NCBI GenBank assembly: GCA_947579665.1
Contig: OX388346.1
Span: forward strand, 91,204,615-91,268,614
DNA length: 64,000 nucleotides
Reading direction: 5' to 3'
From: Sympetrum striolatum
Taxonomy: Eukaryota; Arthropoda; Insecta; Odonata; Libellulidae
Shown: positions 24,302 through 37,827 of the stretch, one piece after another
Layout of the letters: each line of letters opens with the position of its first letter
How positions within the stretch are numbered: the stretch's first letter is position 1
Program-made: the position numbers and the translations under genes
The notes under the pieces: generated by a model
Database searches by the model: none
Told to the model about the DNA's origin: nothing
The model's input: the letters and a program-made list of their open reading frames with translations, nothing else

Positions 24302-24467
24302 TGATGGTGGAAGTAACTAGGCAAAAGGTTCACAAAACATTTCGTTTAAAGCGACCGGACCGGTTTCAACTATCAATTGCCATCTGTGTTGTTTTTAAGT
24401 TGTGGCCTGATGATAAGCATTAAAAAAAATATTGTGTGAATCCTTTGCTTAAATAATTCCACCATTA
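24302..24467. mobile_element. Possible foldback/MITE-like element
   Basis: TGATGGTGGAAGTAACTAGG at the left is roughly complementary to AAATAATTCCACCATTATAT at the right, and the next bases (AAAGGTTCACA against TGTGAATCCTTT) extend the pairing. The interior contains an ACCGGACCGGTTTCAACT segment. No clear target duplication was found. Confidence 0.4.
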
Positions 24468-24469
24468 TA

Positions 24470-27430
24470 TGATTTTAATTTATAAATGCATTAAATTATT
24501 TAAATTAAGAAATTAAAATAGCATTAAAGTCTTACTGGTGGAACTTTGCTCAGTTATTTTATCTCATTTCCAGTAACAGAGTTCCAAATAATCAAGGCTT
24601 CTTCGATCTAATAAGCAGAAATATCTTAAGAAATCGTATCTGGAGATAGGTTTCTTTCCCCAAAAATGCTCTTCCTACTACAATGGAGGTCTTTAAACAT
24701 GCTTTCGCAAAGGAATTTGCCTCTGCGACGAATATCAAAGTCGCCTGTAGGAAACCGAATGCTTCCGTTTCCGAAATATAAGGTATTAATAAAGGAATAA
24801 TTTTTTCTGTAATCCTCAATCTTTATCTCCAACGTCCTTTTTCAACGCGGTCCCTTGCCATTACCCTCTCATCTTCTATTGCTTTAAAATATGGACGTGC
24901 CGAATGACATAGTGAATGTAGACGATATTAGCAAGTAATTTTAAAAATTAAAGTCATTTGAACCAAAAATTCCAAAGAGAATTGATTTTTCACCAACGCC
25001 GGAGAAGCAACAGGGGCATGTTTATGGCTGGCCCGGTACTTGTGTTTGAAAGCCTCCGTACCCCGGTTTCACGACCATTTTATGACCGACCGGACGAGCG
25101 AAACCGGTGAGTGTGTAACTAGCCATACTGTCGCGTTTTCACTTAGAATAAAAATGTGCACTTTCACAAAACACTCCGTGAGGCTACAACTGATGATAAT
25201 TAAGTTTTGGTTCTTGTACTCGAAATAGATGAGCATTATCTAATTCACAAAATTAAATTAATGCTTTCAGCCATATTATTCTTAGTCACTCGAATAAAAA
25301 TAGGATTTCTGCACTTTTCTGCCAGTGAGTGTTTCTAACTGGGTAACATAAGCCATTGTTAATAACGGTCATAACGATTTTGAAATCACGGAAATGGTCG
25401 TTTGAAATTTACCGATAAAAGTTGCTGCAGTCTTAGGTTGCAAAATTTATATATTTGAGCTTGATTAAAATTTTATCAACTCGATGTTTAAATATTTTAA
25501 AGATTTTGAGCTATTTAATTTTCTTATATTATTTTTACAACACCTACTTAAGTTTCGTTCCCCTTTAATTCGGGGACATGCTAATATATATCGTTCCTAC
25601 GTTAGGTTAAGGTTAGGTCTCTCGTTTTTAATATTATTGAGTAAGTTTCTTTTTATTTTTATTCTCTATTATCATCATCTAATTCACGAAATGAATTTAA
25701 TAGATTCTGCCGTATTTCTCTTAGGAACCAAATTAAATTTTTTCTGTTTTCTTCTAGTAAGTGTTTTGTTTTCTTTTTTAATCGTAAGCAATGGTTGTAA
25801 CGGTCACAGTGATTTGGAAATAACGGAACTCATCGTTTGAAAGTTCGGGATAAAATTTCATGTCTGCCCTCGTGTTCTTCGGGTACAATGTTTGCATTAC
25901 TGAATTTGATAAGAATATTATTTTATGATGTTTTATTGATTTGTTGTTTCAATATTTTTCAAATTTTTAGAAATTTCATTTTCTCGGATTTCCGTAATTG
26001 ATTGCCGTGTGAGTCGTTTCGAAAGAAAAGGGCAGCTTTCGTCGCCGAGGACCTCTTCCGGATTTCTAAATTAGGTGAAGTTCTACTCTTCATTGTATTC
26101 TACTTTAAATATTTCCTCATTTTATGCAATTGCTAAATACCATGACTTTTTGTTGTTATAAATAAACTAGATATTTAATTATGATTCTGAAATAATGGTG
26201 CTATTCTACAATATTTGTGAAAGGTTTTTGCATAAATAGACGAATCATCGACAGGAGCTATAATGTAGTCTGAGAATGAATTCGGGTAGTAACTGTTAGG
26301 AAATAGAATATGTATGCGATTTCATGAAGCAACTCCTCAAAAGTAATCCATATATCTTTGTACACAGGTTTATTACATTCTGATATTGGAACTCTTACTT
26401 GGATGCTTATTCGCTTTGCTATTATCATTATATTTTTAACGCCATCCTAATTATCCACTCCTTAATCTTGGTAGGAATGCAATACACCCCTCATGTGAAT
26501 CTAAATTTTCCATACATCGTTTTCCTTTAAGCTTCGTCATTGTAAACAACAATTTTGAGTACTTGAAAGCTTTGCCATAATTGTATCAAGTGGTAGAATA
26601 TAAATTAAATTGATTACATATATAATTGAAAATTCAACCAACTTATATAGCTTTCTGATTAGCTAGCCGTAACTCGATCTGCACTAATGTAATGAGATTT
26701 GAGTGCTCGTAAAACGTTTCCAAACGATCTGTTATAACAAATAGAGTAACATAAAATACTGCAGGATTCGCTAATTCTAGCCTTCAAGTGTACAGATTTG
26801 AATTGTTTTCCGAATACTTTTTCTAAATCGATTTTCCTATTCTTCATAAAATCAAGACGTTCAGGCCGAAGGTTGTGGAACACCGCGGCGTTATATGATT
26901 TGCCAGAATTTAACATGAAAGAAGCCAAATTTTAACCATTAAGTTTAAACCATACAATATTAGAACGTTTAAACCATACAAATTATTTCCTCGCAGACCC
27001 GAAATTGAGTTCCAAATTTCTTTAAAGCTCTCGCCTCCATTTCTTAAGGTCAAAGTGTGCTCTTTTCTACATTATTGCCATGCTTAGAGTTTAAATTAGC
27101 TTATTTTTAATATGCAACACTTTCTGAACGTGTTATCCTATGCAGCTCCTGAAATATCCGTTTTCACCATGCTAAAGTAATCTTCCGTTACCTGCCTCCG
27201 CCGTTCAATTTATTTGCTGCGACACCCAGTGTCGACCCTTTAGCGAGTTGTTGGTAAGAGCAGCCTTAGTGTTAACGCTCAATTTTATGAGAAATACGTA
27301 GTTTTCTATACTAGCAGGTATTGTCTACGTTTTTACTACAGACATAATGTATATTATGGACCAAACTCTTACATAACCAGCTATTTACATAGAATTTGAT
27401 TTAACACAATTTTCTTATAATCTATATCTA
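24470..27430. other. No gene recognised; a diverged direct repeat at about 25,230-25,400 and 25,680-25,860
   Basis: The two segments share CTAATTCAC.AAAT, AACGGTCA and CG.AA.T.GTCGTTTGAAA-like stretches about 445 bp apart, so an old tandem duplication is likely. Minus-strand frames near 24,592-24,832 and 26,659-26,928 have no recognisable domain. Confidence 0.35.
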
Positions 27431-27554
27431 TATCTATATATATAATAAATCTGTAGAGGTGGTCGTGTCTGTACATTGATCCGATTTCAAAAAAAGTTGT
27501 ATTGCTGGATACTGGGGTTGTTCCCGAGTTCGAAACACGTTTTAGAAATTTTCA

Positions 27555-27556
<2 letters not shown>

Positions 27557-27603
<47 letters not shown>

Positions 27604-27604
27604 G
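27557..27604. repeat. GTCT microsatellite in Helitron copy 1
   Basis: Uninterrupted TCTG/GTCT repeat near the Helitron 5' end. A matching tract is at about 30,820-30,871 in copy 2, and only a remnant near 33,977 in copy 3. Confidence 0.95.
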
Positions 27605-28258
27605 GATGTTACAGCATCACTCAAAAACTATCCGACCGATTTTGATGAAATTTGGTATGATGGTCATTTGTCATCCGGGGAGTGACATAGGCTACCTTTT
27701 ATCCACCTAGCTGTCCCCAGTTCGTCCCCAGTCGGGGTCAAAAATCTATTTCACGCTATAACTCTAAAGCTAAATATTTTCAAAATTTCAAAATTCGTAC
27801 AATATTAAAAGTTTCCCATGCGCAAATGATAGGCTAATTTTTGTTGACCCAACTGTACTCGGTTCGACTCCAGAGGGTCGAATAGTTTCCATAAGAAATA
27901 CATGGGAAGACATTTTTATAATTTGCACGAAACTTTTCTTTAACAAAATTAAATTAGAAATAATGGTCCTTTGAAACTAAAACTAACACCAAAACAAAGG
28001 AAATAGAATAAAGTTTCTTATTTTGGTCGTAGAATATTGCTTTCACTTCGAAGTTGTGAGAATTAGGACGTAAAATACGAAAATTTTATGAGAATCTGAC
28101 ATTGTAAACAACCCGTCGTCATGGCCAATCTCAATATCTTTAAATTCAAATTCGTTAGCACTAGCGCATCATCAACAACCAAGCTTTGTTTATAGCAACA
28201 CCTGTGTTTGTTGATTCTTTACGTGAAATTGATGTTTATCGTCGTATTAAATGAATCT

Positions 28259-28324
28259 AAAGGAAAAGGAAAAGGTGCGAAATGACCTCAGCTGTCGAGG
28301 CACCTTCATAATTACTACTACTAC
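28259..28324 (+). mobile_element. 66-bp retroposed fragment with TAC tail in Helitron copy 1
   Basis: The insert is flanked by TTAAATGAATCT at 28,247-28,258 and 28,325-28,336. It contains GTGCGAAATGACCTCAGCTG and ends in a TAC repeat. The second internal repeat of the same Helitron (near 28,815) has the empty site, so the boundaries are certain. Confidence 0.85.
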
Positions 28325-30701
28325 TTAAATGAATCTTCTTTCCTCATATTAAGTAATTATATCTTCTTAGCTTGGTAAGTTGATAACTTTCTCATTCTTA
28401 TTTTCCGATCTAAATAATAATCGTTTTATTTAGCGTCCCGCTGTAAATTTAATCTTTAACGCTGAAGAATAAATCAATCAAGATATTTGAAATATCCCTG
28501 CATTCAGTGATTGCTTCCATTGAAGTGTCAATAATTGGGCTTAATGAGCAGCAAGGAATGACAAGCCTTTTATAGCTGACTTGAAAGGTAAACGAATTTT
28601 GTACTTTTAGATATAGAATGGGAATTTAAACCAAGAAATGTTTTAGTGGATCATCTATTGGTGTGTTTAAGTATAGTTACTGTCCACCTACTCGATATCT
28701 TTAAATTTGAATTCAAATTCGTTAGCATACGCGCGACTGAAACAATCAAGCTTTGTTTATAGCAACGCCAATATGTATTGATTATTTACGTGAAATTAAT
28801 GTTTATCGTCGTATTAAATGAATCTTCTTTTCTCATATAAAGTAATTATATCTTCTTGGCTTGGTAAGTTGATAACTTTCTCATTCTTAATACTAATTGT
28901 TTCATATAGCGTCCCGCCGTGCATTTAATGAATCAATCAAGATCGTTGAAATACCCCTGAATTCAGTGATTGCTTTCTTTGAAGTGTAAAGAATTGGAAT
29001 TTAAGCAGCAAGGAATCGCAATCCTTTTATGCCGGATTGGAAAGGTAAACGGATTTTGTGTTTTTAGATATAGAATTGGAAATTAAACCAAGAAATGTTT
29101 TAGTGGATCATCTATTGGTGTGTTTAAGTATAGGTACTATCCACCTATATCTTTTCTTGATAGTGATAATCATACATATTGGTATTTTGTTATATCTTAA
29201 ATAATATGTTTAAATGTTCGTGCTAAACGGTTGCCGATACGTTATTAAGTTTTTTAGACTATAAAATATGGAACACCTCTCTCAGATTATGGGCGGCTGT
29301 CCTTAATTTTTCTGCTTCGGTTCTATGCTGGCTGCTCAAATGTTATCATTAGAAATACGCCTCAATATGTATGTTGTATGTTGCAGGGTTTAATTATTCC
29401 AAAAAATCAAAGTAGTATTCATTTTACGGACTCTAGACAAGTATCGAAGGAGATAAAATATGCATGTATTATTTTCATTGCTGTAACTAATAGATTCTAA
29501 TTCTAAGCAAGGACAAATTGGATAAACTGAATAAGAATTTAGTCGAATAAGCATCATTTCGAAGTATGACCTCTAACAAGATATTTCACTTTCGAAGTCT
29601 TTTTCGTTAATTTACTTCTCATTTTCAGTTACATATACTGTAGAAATTCCCTCTAGAATGAAGTATTGCTGGTATATTGTTTTCCTTCAGTCCAATATTA
29701 AACTCGGTAACTTTTTTCAGATATATTACTCTATACATGAAAATATCATCTTTGAATAAGGACAGGGTTAAGGTGACTTTTCACATAAGGGCGTGCACCA
29801 AGGAAAATTCCCAAGGAAAAACGGTCTTGAAAATTCCACCTCCTCCTCATTCCACGAGAAAAATTTGCGAGCATTTCTTATCACTACCGATTACATCGCT
29901 TAAATGAGATAACTCCCATAAGTTTGAATGTCTACTTTCGCTTTGATTATGTTTCCTCATTCCACGTTTATAAAAATATCGGAAGACAATATTTTTCGTC
30001 AACGGTATCTGAAAACATTGAAATTAAATTAAATCCTATTCAAGAGAAGAGGTAAGAGTTCACTCTGATTTTGCAACATAAAGGTCAAATTATTACTGCG
30101 ATATAATTAAACAGATGCGCCGCTTACATTATCAATAGGATAAAAATTTTCTACACAATTCATACAGTTAAGTAAACAGCAGAGGATCATTTATTAAGTG
30201 TTAAGTAATTAAATTAAGAAAACGGCCGACGCCATCTTAAGGATATTAGGTGTTAATTCATAAAAGGACGAGTTCTAATTAGATTAACTGCTATACATCG
30301 TAATTCGTTTGCGGCGTTTATTTGTTAATTCGTTTATTATATAGTTTCGACGATTTCACTGACTCGCTGTCTAACGGACATATTGGACGTGCTAAGCGAC
30401 TGGTTCATTCGTTTTCGTTTGTGGTTCACAAGATTTGTGTGGCTATTTTTGTGATTTCGTCTCCATTCATTTGGTACTCAGTTGTTTCCTCTATTTGTTG
30501 TAGCGACTGGTGCATTAGTTTATTCTGTGATTTACATTTGTGTAGCTGTTTTTGTGATTTCGTAAGACACATAGGATGAAGAGAAGTATTGTTTTTTCAT
30601 AAATTTAAGAGTTCTCATATCTAAATTTTTTTCATATGTAAATTTCATTACTTCCGATTTACATTCATTTTTCCGTTGAGAATCAACGGGCACTCCGCTA
30701 G

Positions 30702-30817
30702 TATATAATAAATCTGTAGAGGGGGTCGTGTCTGTACATTGATCCGATTTCAAAAAAAGTTGTATTGCTGGATACTAGGGTTGTTCCCGAGTCCGAAACA
30801 CGTTTTAGAAATTTTCA

Positions 30818-30872
<55 letters not shown>

Positions 30873-33859
30873 TACAGCATCACTCAAAAACTATCCAACC
30901 GATTTTGATGAAATTTGGTATGATGGTCATTTGTCATCCGGGGAGTGACATAGGCTACCTTTTATTTACCTAGCTGTCCCCAGTTCGTCCCCAGTTGGGG
31001 TCAAAAATCTATTTCACGCTATAACTCTAAAGTTAATTATTTATAAAATTTCAAAATTTGTACAATATTAAAAGTCTCCCTAGCGCAAATGATAGGCTAA
31101 TTTTTGTTGACCCAACTGTACTCGGTTCGACTCCAGAGGGTCGAACAGTTTCCATAAGAAATACATGGGAAGAAATTTTTATCATTTGCACGAAACTTTT
31201 CTTTAACAAAATTAAATTAGAAATAATGGTCCTTTGAAACTAAAACTAACACCAAAACAAAGGAAATAGAATGAAGTTTCTTATTTCGGTCGTAGAATAT
31301 TGCTTTCACTTCGAAGTTGTGAGAATTAGGTAGTTAAATACGAAATTTTATGAGAATCTGATATTCTAAACAACCCGTCGTCAAGGCCAATCTCGATATC
31401 TTTAAATTCAAATTCATTAGCATTAGCGCATCATCAACAACCAAGCTTTGTTTATAGCAACACCAGTGTTTGTTGATTCTTTACGTGAAATGAATGTTTA
31501 TCGTCGTATTAAATGAATCAAAAGGAAAAGGTGCGAAATGACCTCAGTTGTCGAGGCACCTTCATAATTACTACTACTACTTAAATTAATCTTCTTTCCT
31601 CATATAAAGTAATTATATCTTCTTAGCTTGGTAAGTTGATAACTTTCTCATTCTTATTTTCCGCTCTAAATAATAATCGTTTTATTTAGCGTTCCGCTGT
31701 GAATTTAATCTTTAACGCTGAAGAATAAATCAATCAAGATATTTGAAGTATCCCTGAATTCAGTGATTGCTTCCATTGAAGTGTCAATAATTGGGCTTAA
31801 TAAGCAGCAAGGAATGACAAGCCTTTTATAGCTGACTTGAATGGTAAACGAATTTTGTACTTTTAGATATAGAATGGGAAATTAAACCAAGAAATGTTTT
31901 ATTGGATCATCTATTGGTGTGTTTTAGTATAGTTACTGTCCACCTACTCGATATCTTTAAATTTGAATTCAAATTCGTTAGCATACGCATGACTGCAACA
32001 ATCAAGCTTTGTTTATAGCAACGCCAATATGTAATGATTCTTTACGTGAAATTAATGTTTATCGTCGTGTTAAATGAATCTTCTTTTCTCATATAAAGTA
32101 ATTATATCTTCTTAGCTTGGTAAGTATATAACTTTCTCATTCTTAATTTCCGATCTAAATACTAATTGTTTCATATAGCGTCCCGCCGTGCATTTAATGA
32201 ATCAATCAAGATCGTTGAAATACCCCTGAATTCAGTGATTGCTTTCTTTGAAGTGTAAAGAATTGGAATTTAAGCAGCAAGGAATCTCAATCCTTTTATG
32301 CCGGACTGGAAAGGTAAATGGATTTTGTGTTTTTAGATATAGAATTGGAAATTAAACCAAGAAATGTTTTAGTGGATCATCTATTGGTGTGTTTAAGTAT
32401 AGGTACTATCCACCTATATCTTTTCTTGATAGTGATAATCATACATATTGGTATTTTGTTAAATCTTAAATAATATGTTTAAATGTTCGTGTTAAGCGAT
32501 TGCCGATACGTTATTAAGTTTGTTGGACTATAAAATATGGAACACATCTCTCAGATTATGGGCGGCTGTCCTTTATTTTTATGCTTCGGTTCTATGCTGG
32601 CTGCTCAAATATTATCATTAAAAATACGCCTCAATATGTATGTTGTACTTTGCAGGGTTTAATTATTCCAAAAAATCAAAGTAGTATTCATTTTACGGAC
32701 TCTAGACAAGTATCGAAGGAGATAAAATATACATGTATTATTTTCATTGCTGTAACTAATAGATTCTATGTCTAGGCAAGGGCAAATTGGATAAACTGAA
32801 TAAGAATTTAGTCGAATAAGCATCATTTCGAAGCATGACATCTAACAAGATATTTCACTTTCGAAGTCTTTTTCGTTAATTTACTTCTTATTTTCAGTTA
32901 CATATACTATAGAAATTCCCTCTAGAATGAAGTATTGCTGGTATATGGTTTTCCTTCAGTCCAATATTAAACTCGGGAACTTTTTTCAGATATGTTACTC
33001 TATACATGAAAATATCATCTTTGAATAAGGAAATGGTTGAGGTGACTTTTCACATAAGGGCGTGTACCAAGGAAAATTCCCAAGGAAAAACAGTCTTTAA
33101 AATTCCACCTCCTCCTAATTCCACGTTAATAAAAATATCGGAAGACAATATTTTTCGTCAACGGTATCTGAAAACATTGAAATTAAATTAAATCCTATTC
33201 AAGAGAAGAGGTAAGAGTTCACTCTGATTTTGCAACATAAAGGTCAAATTATTAATGCGATATAAATAAACAGATGCGCCGCTTACATTGTCAATGGGAT
33301 AAAAAAATTCTACACAATTCATACAGTTAATTAAACAGCAGAGGGTTATTTATTAAGTGTTAAGTAATTAAATTAAGAAAACGGCCGACGCCAACTTAAG
33401 GATATTAGGTGTTAATTCATAAAAGGACGAGTTCTAATTAGATTAACTGCTATACATCGTAATTCGTTTGTGGCGTTTATTTGTTAATTCGTTTATTATA
33501 TAGTTTCGATGATTTCACTGTCTCGCTGTCTAACGAACATATTGGACGTGCTAAGCGACTGGTTCATTCGTTTTCGTTTGTGATTCACAAGATTTGTGTG
33601 GCTATTTTTGTGATTTCGTCTCCATTCATTTGGTACTCAGTGGTTTCCTCTATTTGTTGTAGCGACCGGTGCATTAGTTTATTCTGTGATTTACATTTGT
33701 GTAGCTGTTTTTGTGATTTCGTAAGACACATAGGATGAAGAGAAGTATTGTTTTTTCATAAATTTAAGAGTTCTCATATCTAAATTTTTTCAAATATGAA
33801 TTTCATTACTTTCGATTTACATTCATTTTTCCGTTGAGAATCAACGGGCACTCCGCTAG
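30702..33859 (+). mobile_element. Non-autonomous Helitron, copy 2
   Basis: It starts directly after the CTAG of copy 1 (TATATAATAAATC, the first TC pair apparently lost). It ends with the same CCGTTGA hairpin and CTCCGCTAG at 33,859. Sequence is close to copy 1 throughout, including the shared nested insert. Confidence 0.88.
31520..31580 (+). mobile_element. Same retroposed fragment inherited in Helitron copy 2
   Basis: It occupies the equivalent position to 28,259-28,324, flanked by TTAAATGAATC and the slightly diverged TTAAATTAATC. Copies 1 and 2 therefore descend from a Helitron that already held the insert. Confidence 0.82.
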
Positions 33860-36269
33860 TCTATATAATAAATCCGAAGAGGGGGTCGTGTCTGTACATT
33901 GATCCGATTTAAAAAAAATGTATAGCTGGATACTGGGGTTGTTCCTGAGTCCGAAACACCTTTTAGAAATTTTCATGTCTGTCTGTCTGCCAGAGCATCA
34001 CTCAAAAACTATCCAACCGATTTGGATGAAATTTGGTATGGTGGTCATTTTTCATCCGGGTTGTGACATAGGCTACCTTTTATCCACCTAGCTGTCTCCA
34101 GTTCGTTCCCAGTTGGGTTCAAAAATCTATTTCACGCTATAACTCTAAAGCTAAATATTTTCAAAATTTCAAAATTCGTACAATATTAAAAGTCTCCCCT
34201 GCGCAAATGATAGACTACTTTTTGTTGACCCAACTGTACTCGGTTCGACTCCAGATAGTCGAAGAGTTTCCATAAGAAATACATGGGAAGACATTTTTAT
34301 CATTTACACGTTACTTTTCTTTAATAAAATTAAATTAGAAATAATGGTCGTTTGAAACTAAAACTAACACCAAAACAAAGGAAATGGAATGAAGTTTCTT
34401 ATTTTGGTCGTAGAATATTGCTTTCACTTCGAAGTTGTGAGAATTTGGAAGTAAAATACGAAACTTTTATGAAAATCTGACATTGTAAACAACCCGTCGT
34501 CAAGGCCAAGCTATATTTTAAAATTAAAATTCGTTAGCATACGTGCGTCTGCAACAACCAAGCTTTGTTTATAGCAACGCCAATGTTTATTGATTCTTTA
34601 CTTGAAATTAATATTCAACGTCGTATTGAATGAATTATCTTTTCCCATATAAAGTAATTATATCTTCTTAGCTTGGTAAGTTGATAACTTTTTCATTCTT
34701 ATTTACCAATCTAAATACTAATCGTTTCATTTAGCGTCACGCCATGCATTTAATCGTTAACGCTAAAGAATAAATCAATCAAGATCGTTGAAATATCCCT
34801 GAATTCAGTGATAGCTTCCTTTGAAGTGTCAAGAATTGGATTTAAAGCAGCAAGGAATGACAAGCCTTTTATACGTTACTGGAAAAAGGTAAACCAATTT
34901 TGTGCTTTTAGATATAGAATTGGAAATGATTCAGTAGATCATCTAATGTGTTTAAGTGTAGGTACAATCCGCCTTTATATTTTTTTGATGGTGATCATCA
35001 TACACATAGGTATTTTGTTATATTATAAATATGTTGTTTAAATGCTCATGTCAAACAGTTGCCGCTACGTGATTAAGTTTGTTAGAATATAAAATATGCA
35101 ATTCCTCTCTCAGATTATGGCTACTGTCATATATTTTTGAACTTCGGTTCTATGCAGGCTGATCAAATATTTTCATTAGAAATATGCTTCAATGCATCTT
35201 TCGTATTTTGCAGGGTTTATTACCTCTAACAAATCAAAGTGTTTTTTCATCGTACGGACAAGTATCTAAATACTAATCGTTTAATTTAACGTCCCGCCGT
35301 GCATTTAATCGTCAATGCTAAAGAATGAATCAGTCAAGATCGTTGAAATATCCCTGAATTCAGTGATACTTTCTTTGAAGTGTCAAGAATTTTTATCTAA
35401 AGCAGCAAGGAATCACAATCCTTTTATACGTGACTGGAAAAAGGTAAGCGAATTTTGTGCTTTTAGATATAGAATTGGAAATTAAACCAAGAAATGTTTT
35501 ACTGGATAAATCTATTGTTGTGTTTTAGTATAGGTACTATCCAGCTATATCTTTTCTTGACGGTGATAGTCATACTCATTGGTATTTTGTTATATTTTAA
35601 ATACTATGTTTAAATGTTCGTGTTAAACGATTGCCGATACATTATTAAGTTTATTATACTATAAAATATGGAACACCTCTCTCAAATTATGGGCGACTGT
35701 CCTTTATTTTTATGCTTCGGTTCTATGCTAGCTGCTCAAATATCATAATTAGAAATACGCTTCAATATGTATTTTGTATGTTGCAGGGTTTAATTATTTA
35801 AACAAGTACAAAGTAGTATTCATTTTACGGACTCTAGACAAGTATCGAAAGAAATAAAATATACATGCATTCTTATTATTGCTGTAAAAATAGATTGTAT
35901 GGCCGTTATGTACGGCCGTTTATTTGATAGTTACGGTGATTTTGTTCACTCACTTGCGTCAGATATATTAGACGTGCTAAGCGACTGGTTCATTCGTTGT
36001 CGTTTGTGATTTAGATTTGTGTGGCTATTTTGGGATTTCGTCTCCACTTTTTTGGTACTCAGTTGTTTCCTCTATTTGTTGTAGCGACTGGTGTACCATT
36101 TGTTTAGTCTGTGATTTACATTTGTGTAGCTGTTTTTGTAATTTCGTAAGTCACATAGGATAAAGAGAAGTATTGTATTTTTCATAAATTTAAGAATTTT
36201 CATATCTAAGTTTCATTACTTTCGAATTACATTCATTTTTCCGTTGAGAATCAACGGGCACTCCGCTAG
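33860..36269 (+). mobile_element. Non-autonomous Helitron, copy 3
   Basis: TCTATATAATAAATC begins immediately after the CTAG of copy 2. The 3' hairpin and CTCCGCTAG end at 36,269. It is shorter and more diverged than copies 1 and 2, lacks the nested TAC-tailed insert and retains only a short GTCT tract. Confidence 0.85.
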
Positions 36270-36704
36270 TCTTATATATAATGAAATTATGTTCGTGACG
36301 TCGGCGTCGTCTAAAACTCGAAAACGGCTCGACCGATTTGAATATTTTTTTTGTTTTCTTCGCCTCGGTACGGAGGTGGTTTAAGAAAAAAGAAAATTAG
36401 GAAAAACCCAAATGAAATGGCCAAAAAATCTAAAAAGCATTTCCATAAGAAATGCACGTAAAATTCATTTTTCTCGCTGCAGGCTTTACTTCATTTGAAA
36501 CTAAAAATTAGAAATACTAGTCGTACAAAGTCGAATCAATCGCCATAAGAAGGAGAATAGAATACAGATTCTTATTTTGGTCGTGAAATATCGTTTACGA
36601 ATTGAAATTAGGAGAATTTTGATATATATATTCTATATATATATATATCTATTATATATAGATGCTTCTCCGGATTCATTCATATATATAGGGATATAGG
36701 TATA

Positions 36705-37812
36705 TAGATAGGATACTAATTCACAGGCTAAACCACAAGCGTCATTGACTTAATATTTTTATGACGTATTGGCCATAACGTGCAACCGCCAGAAAAGTTG
36801 CGATTTTGAATCTCAGTGTCATAGGTTCGATTCCAGAGGGCCCCAAAGTTTCGATTTTTCCCGTTTAAATGCATTGCTTTGATTTTCCGGAATTTTTAAA
36901 AAATATATCCAGGATAGCTAGAGAATTTTAACTCAAGGAGCCTATATATATAGTAATGATCTATCGAAAACATTAATGACTTTTACGCAAAATATCCTCG
37001 GTTCGATGCTAGGACGATGCAAAAATCCGCCCTTTAAAATACATTGAGGTAGTTTTTCATTATTTTTTTTGATGCTTTTATCCAAATGATAGGAAGTTCG
37101 TGCTTAAATGGAAGATGTATATTAAGCCTAGCGTTTTGAAAAAAAAATTATATAAGAACGTACTGTTCCTGGGTTCGATGCCGGGGCATAAATAAATTTC
37201 TCTCATAAGGAAGGTATGGGAAAAGTAGGACGTCTTTTGAGGCAGTTGCAACCAATATTTCTGACTGAATTTTCACACATAGTTAGACATGGTGATCTTT
37301 TGTTTTGCTACATAGGAAGTTTTACCAGGAAGACCCGGGCTCGATGACGGTCGGTAAATATATCTGCCATATAAAACACATTGGGATAGTTTTTGATTAT
37401 TTCTTTCATACACTATCGAAATAATAAGGCGTTCTTGCTTAGGTAGAAGATGTATATTAAGACACGGTTTAAGAAAAAAAATTACATAAGACCATGCTGT
37501 TCCTGGGTTCGATGCAAGAGCACATTAAAATTTCCCTCATAAGGTAGATAAAGGAAGAGTAGGACATCATTTGAGGTAGTTGCAGCCAATATTCCTAGCT
37601 TGAATTTTCACACAGTTAAAAATGGCGATCTTCTGTTGTGCTGCATAGAAAGTCTTACCAGAAAGACCCGGGTTCGATGCCAGACGATTAAATTGCGGCG
37701 AGTTATAAGAATATTTTCAATCCTTTTTTTTGAGGACCGTCTCTATATGATACCGATATGAAAATAGTGTTGTTGATCTGCTTGCAGTATGCAAGCTACA
37801 TTTTACTCGTGT
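36705..37812 (+). repeat. T-arm array 10 (second subtype)
   Basis: Motif cores at 36,824, 37,000, 37,172, 37,338, 37,506 and 37,671, with spacings of 176, 172, 166, 168 and 165 bp. Order matches arrays 6 and 7. It ends at the tail hairpin, which forms a tail-to-tail palindrome with array 11. Confidence 0.8.
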
Positions 37813-37827
37813 ATATATATATATATA

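Larger units (their letters stand above)
27433..30701 (+). mobile_element. Non-autonomous Helitron, copy 1
   Basis: The 5' end reads TCTATATATATAATAAATC. The 3' end has a perfect 7-bp stem hairpin (CCGTTGA-GAA-TCAACGG), then GCACTCCGCTAG and a following T. These are Helitron termini inserted between A and T. Near the 5' end are a GTCT microsatellite and the CAAAAACTATCCGACCGATT and GATGAAATTTGGTA segments common in animal Helitrons. No Rep/helicase frame is present. The interior has a diverged direct duplication of about 560 bp (from about 28,140 and again from about 28,700). Confidence 0.88.

Noticed and set aside
25484..25840. 118-residue membrane-like protein
   Set aside because: Hydrophobicity comes from AT-rich DNA, it overlaps an old direct repeat, and there is no motif or repeat-copy conservation of the frame.
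27476..30948. 69-residue proteins with repeated SVCL motif
   Set aside because: Translation of the GTCT microsatellite at Helitron 5' ends, not genes.
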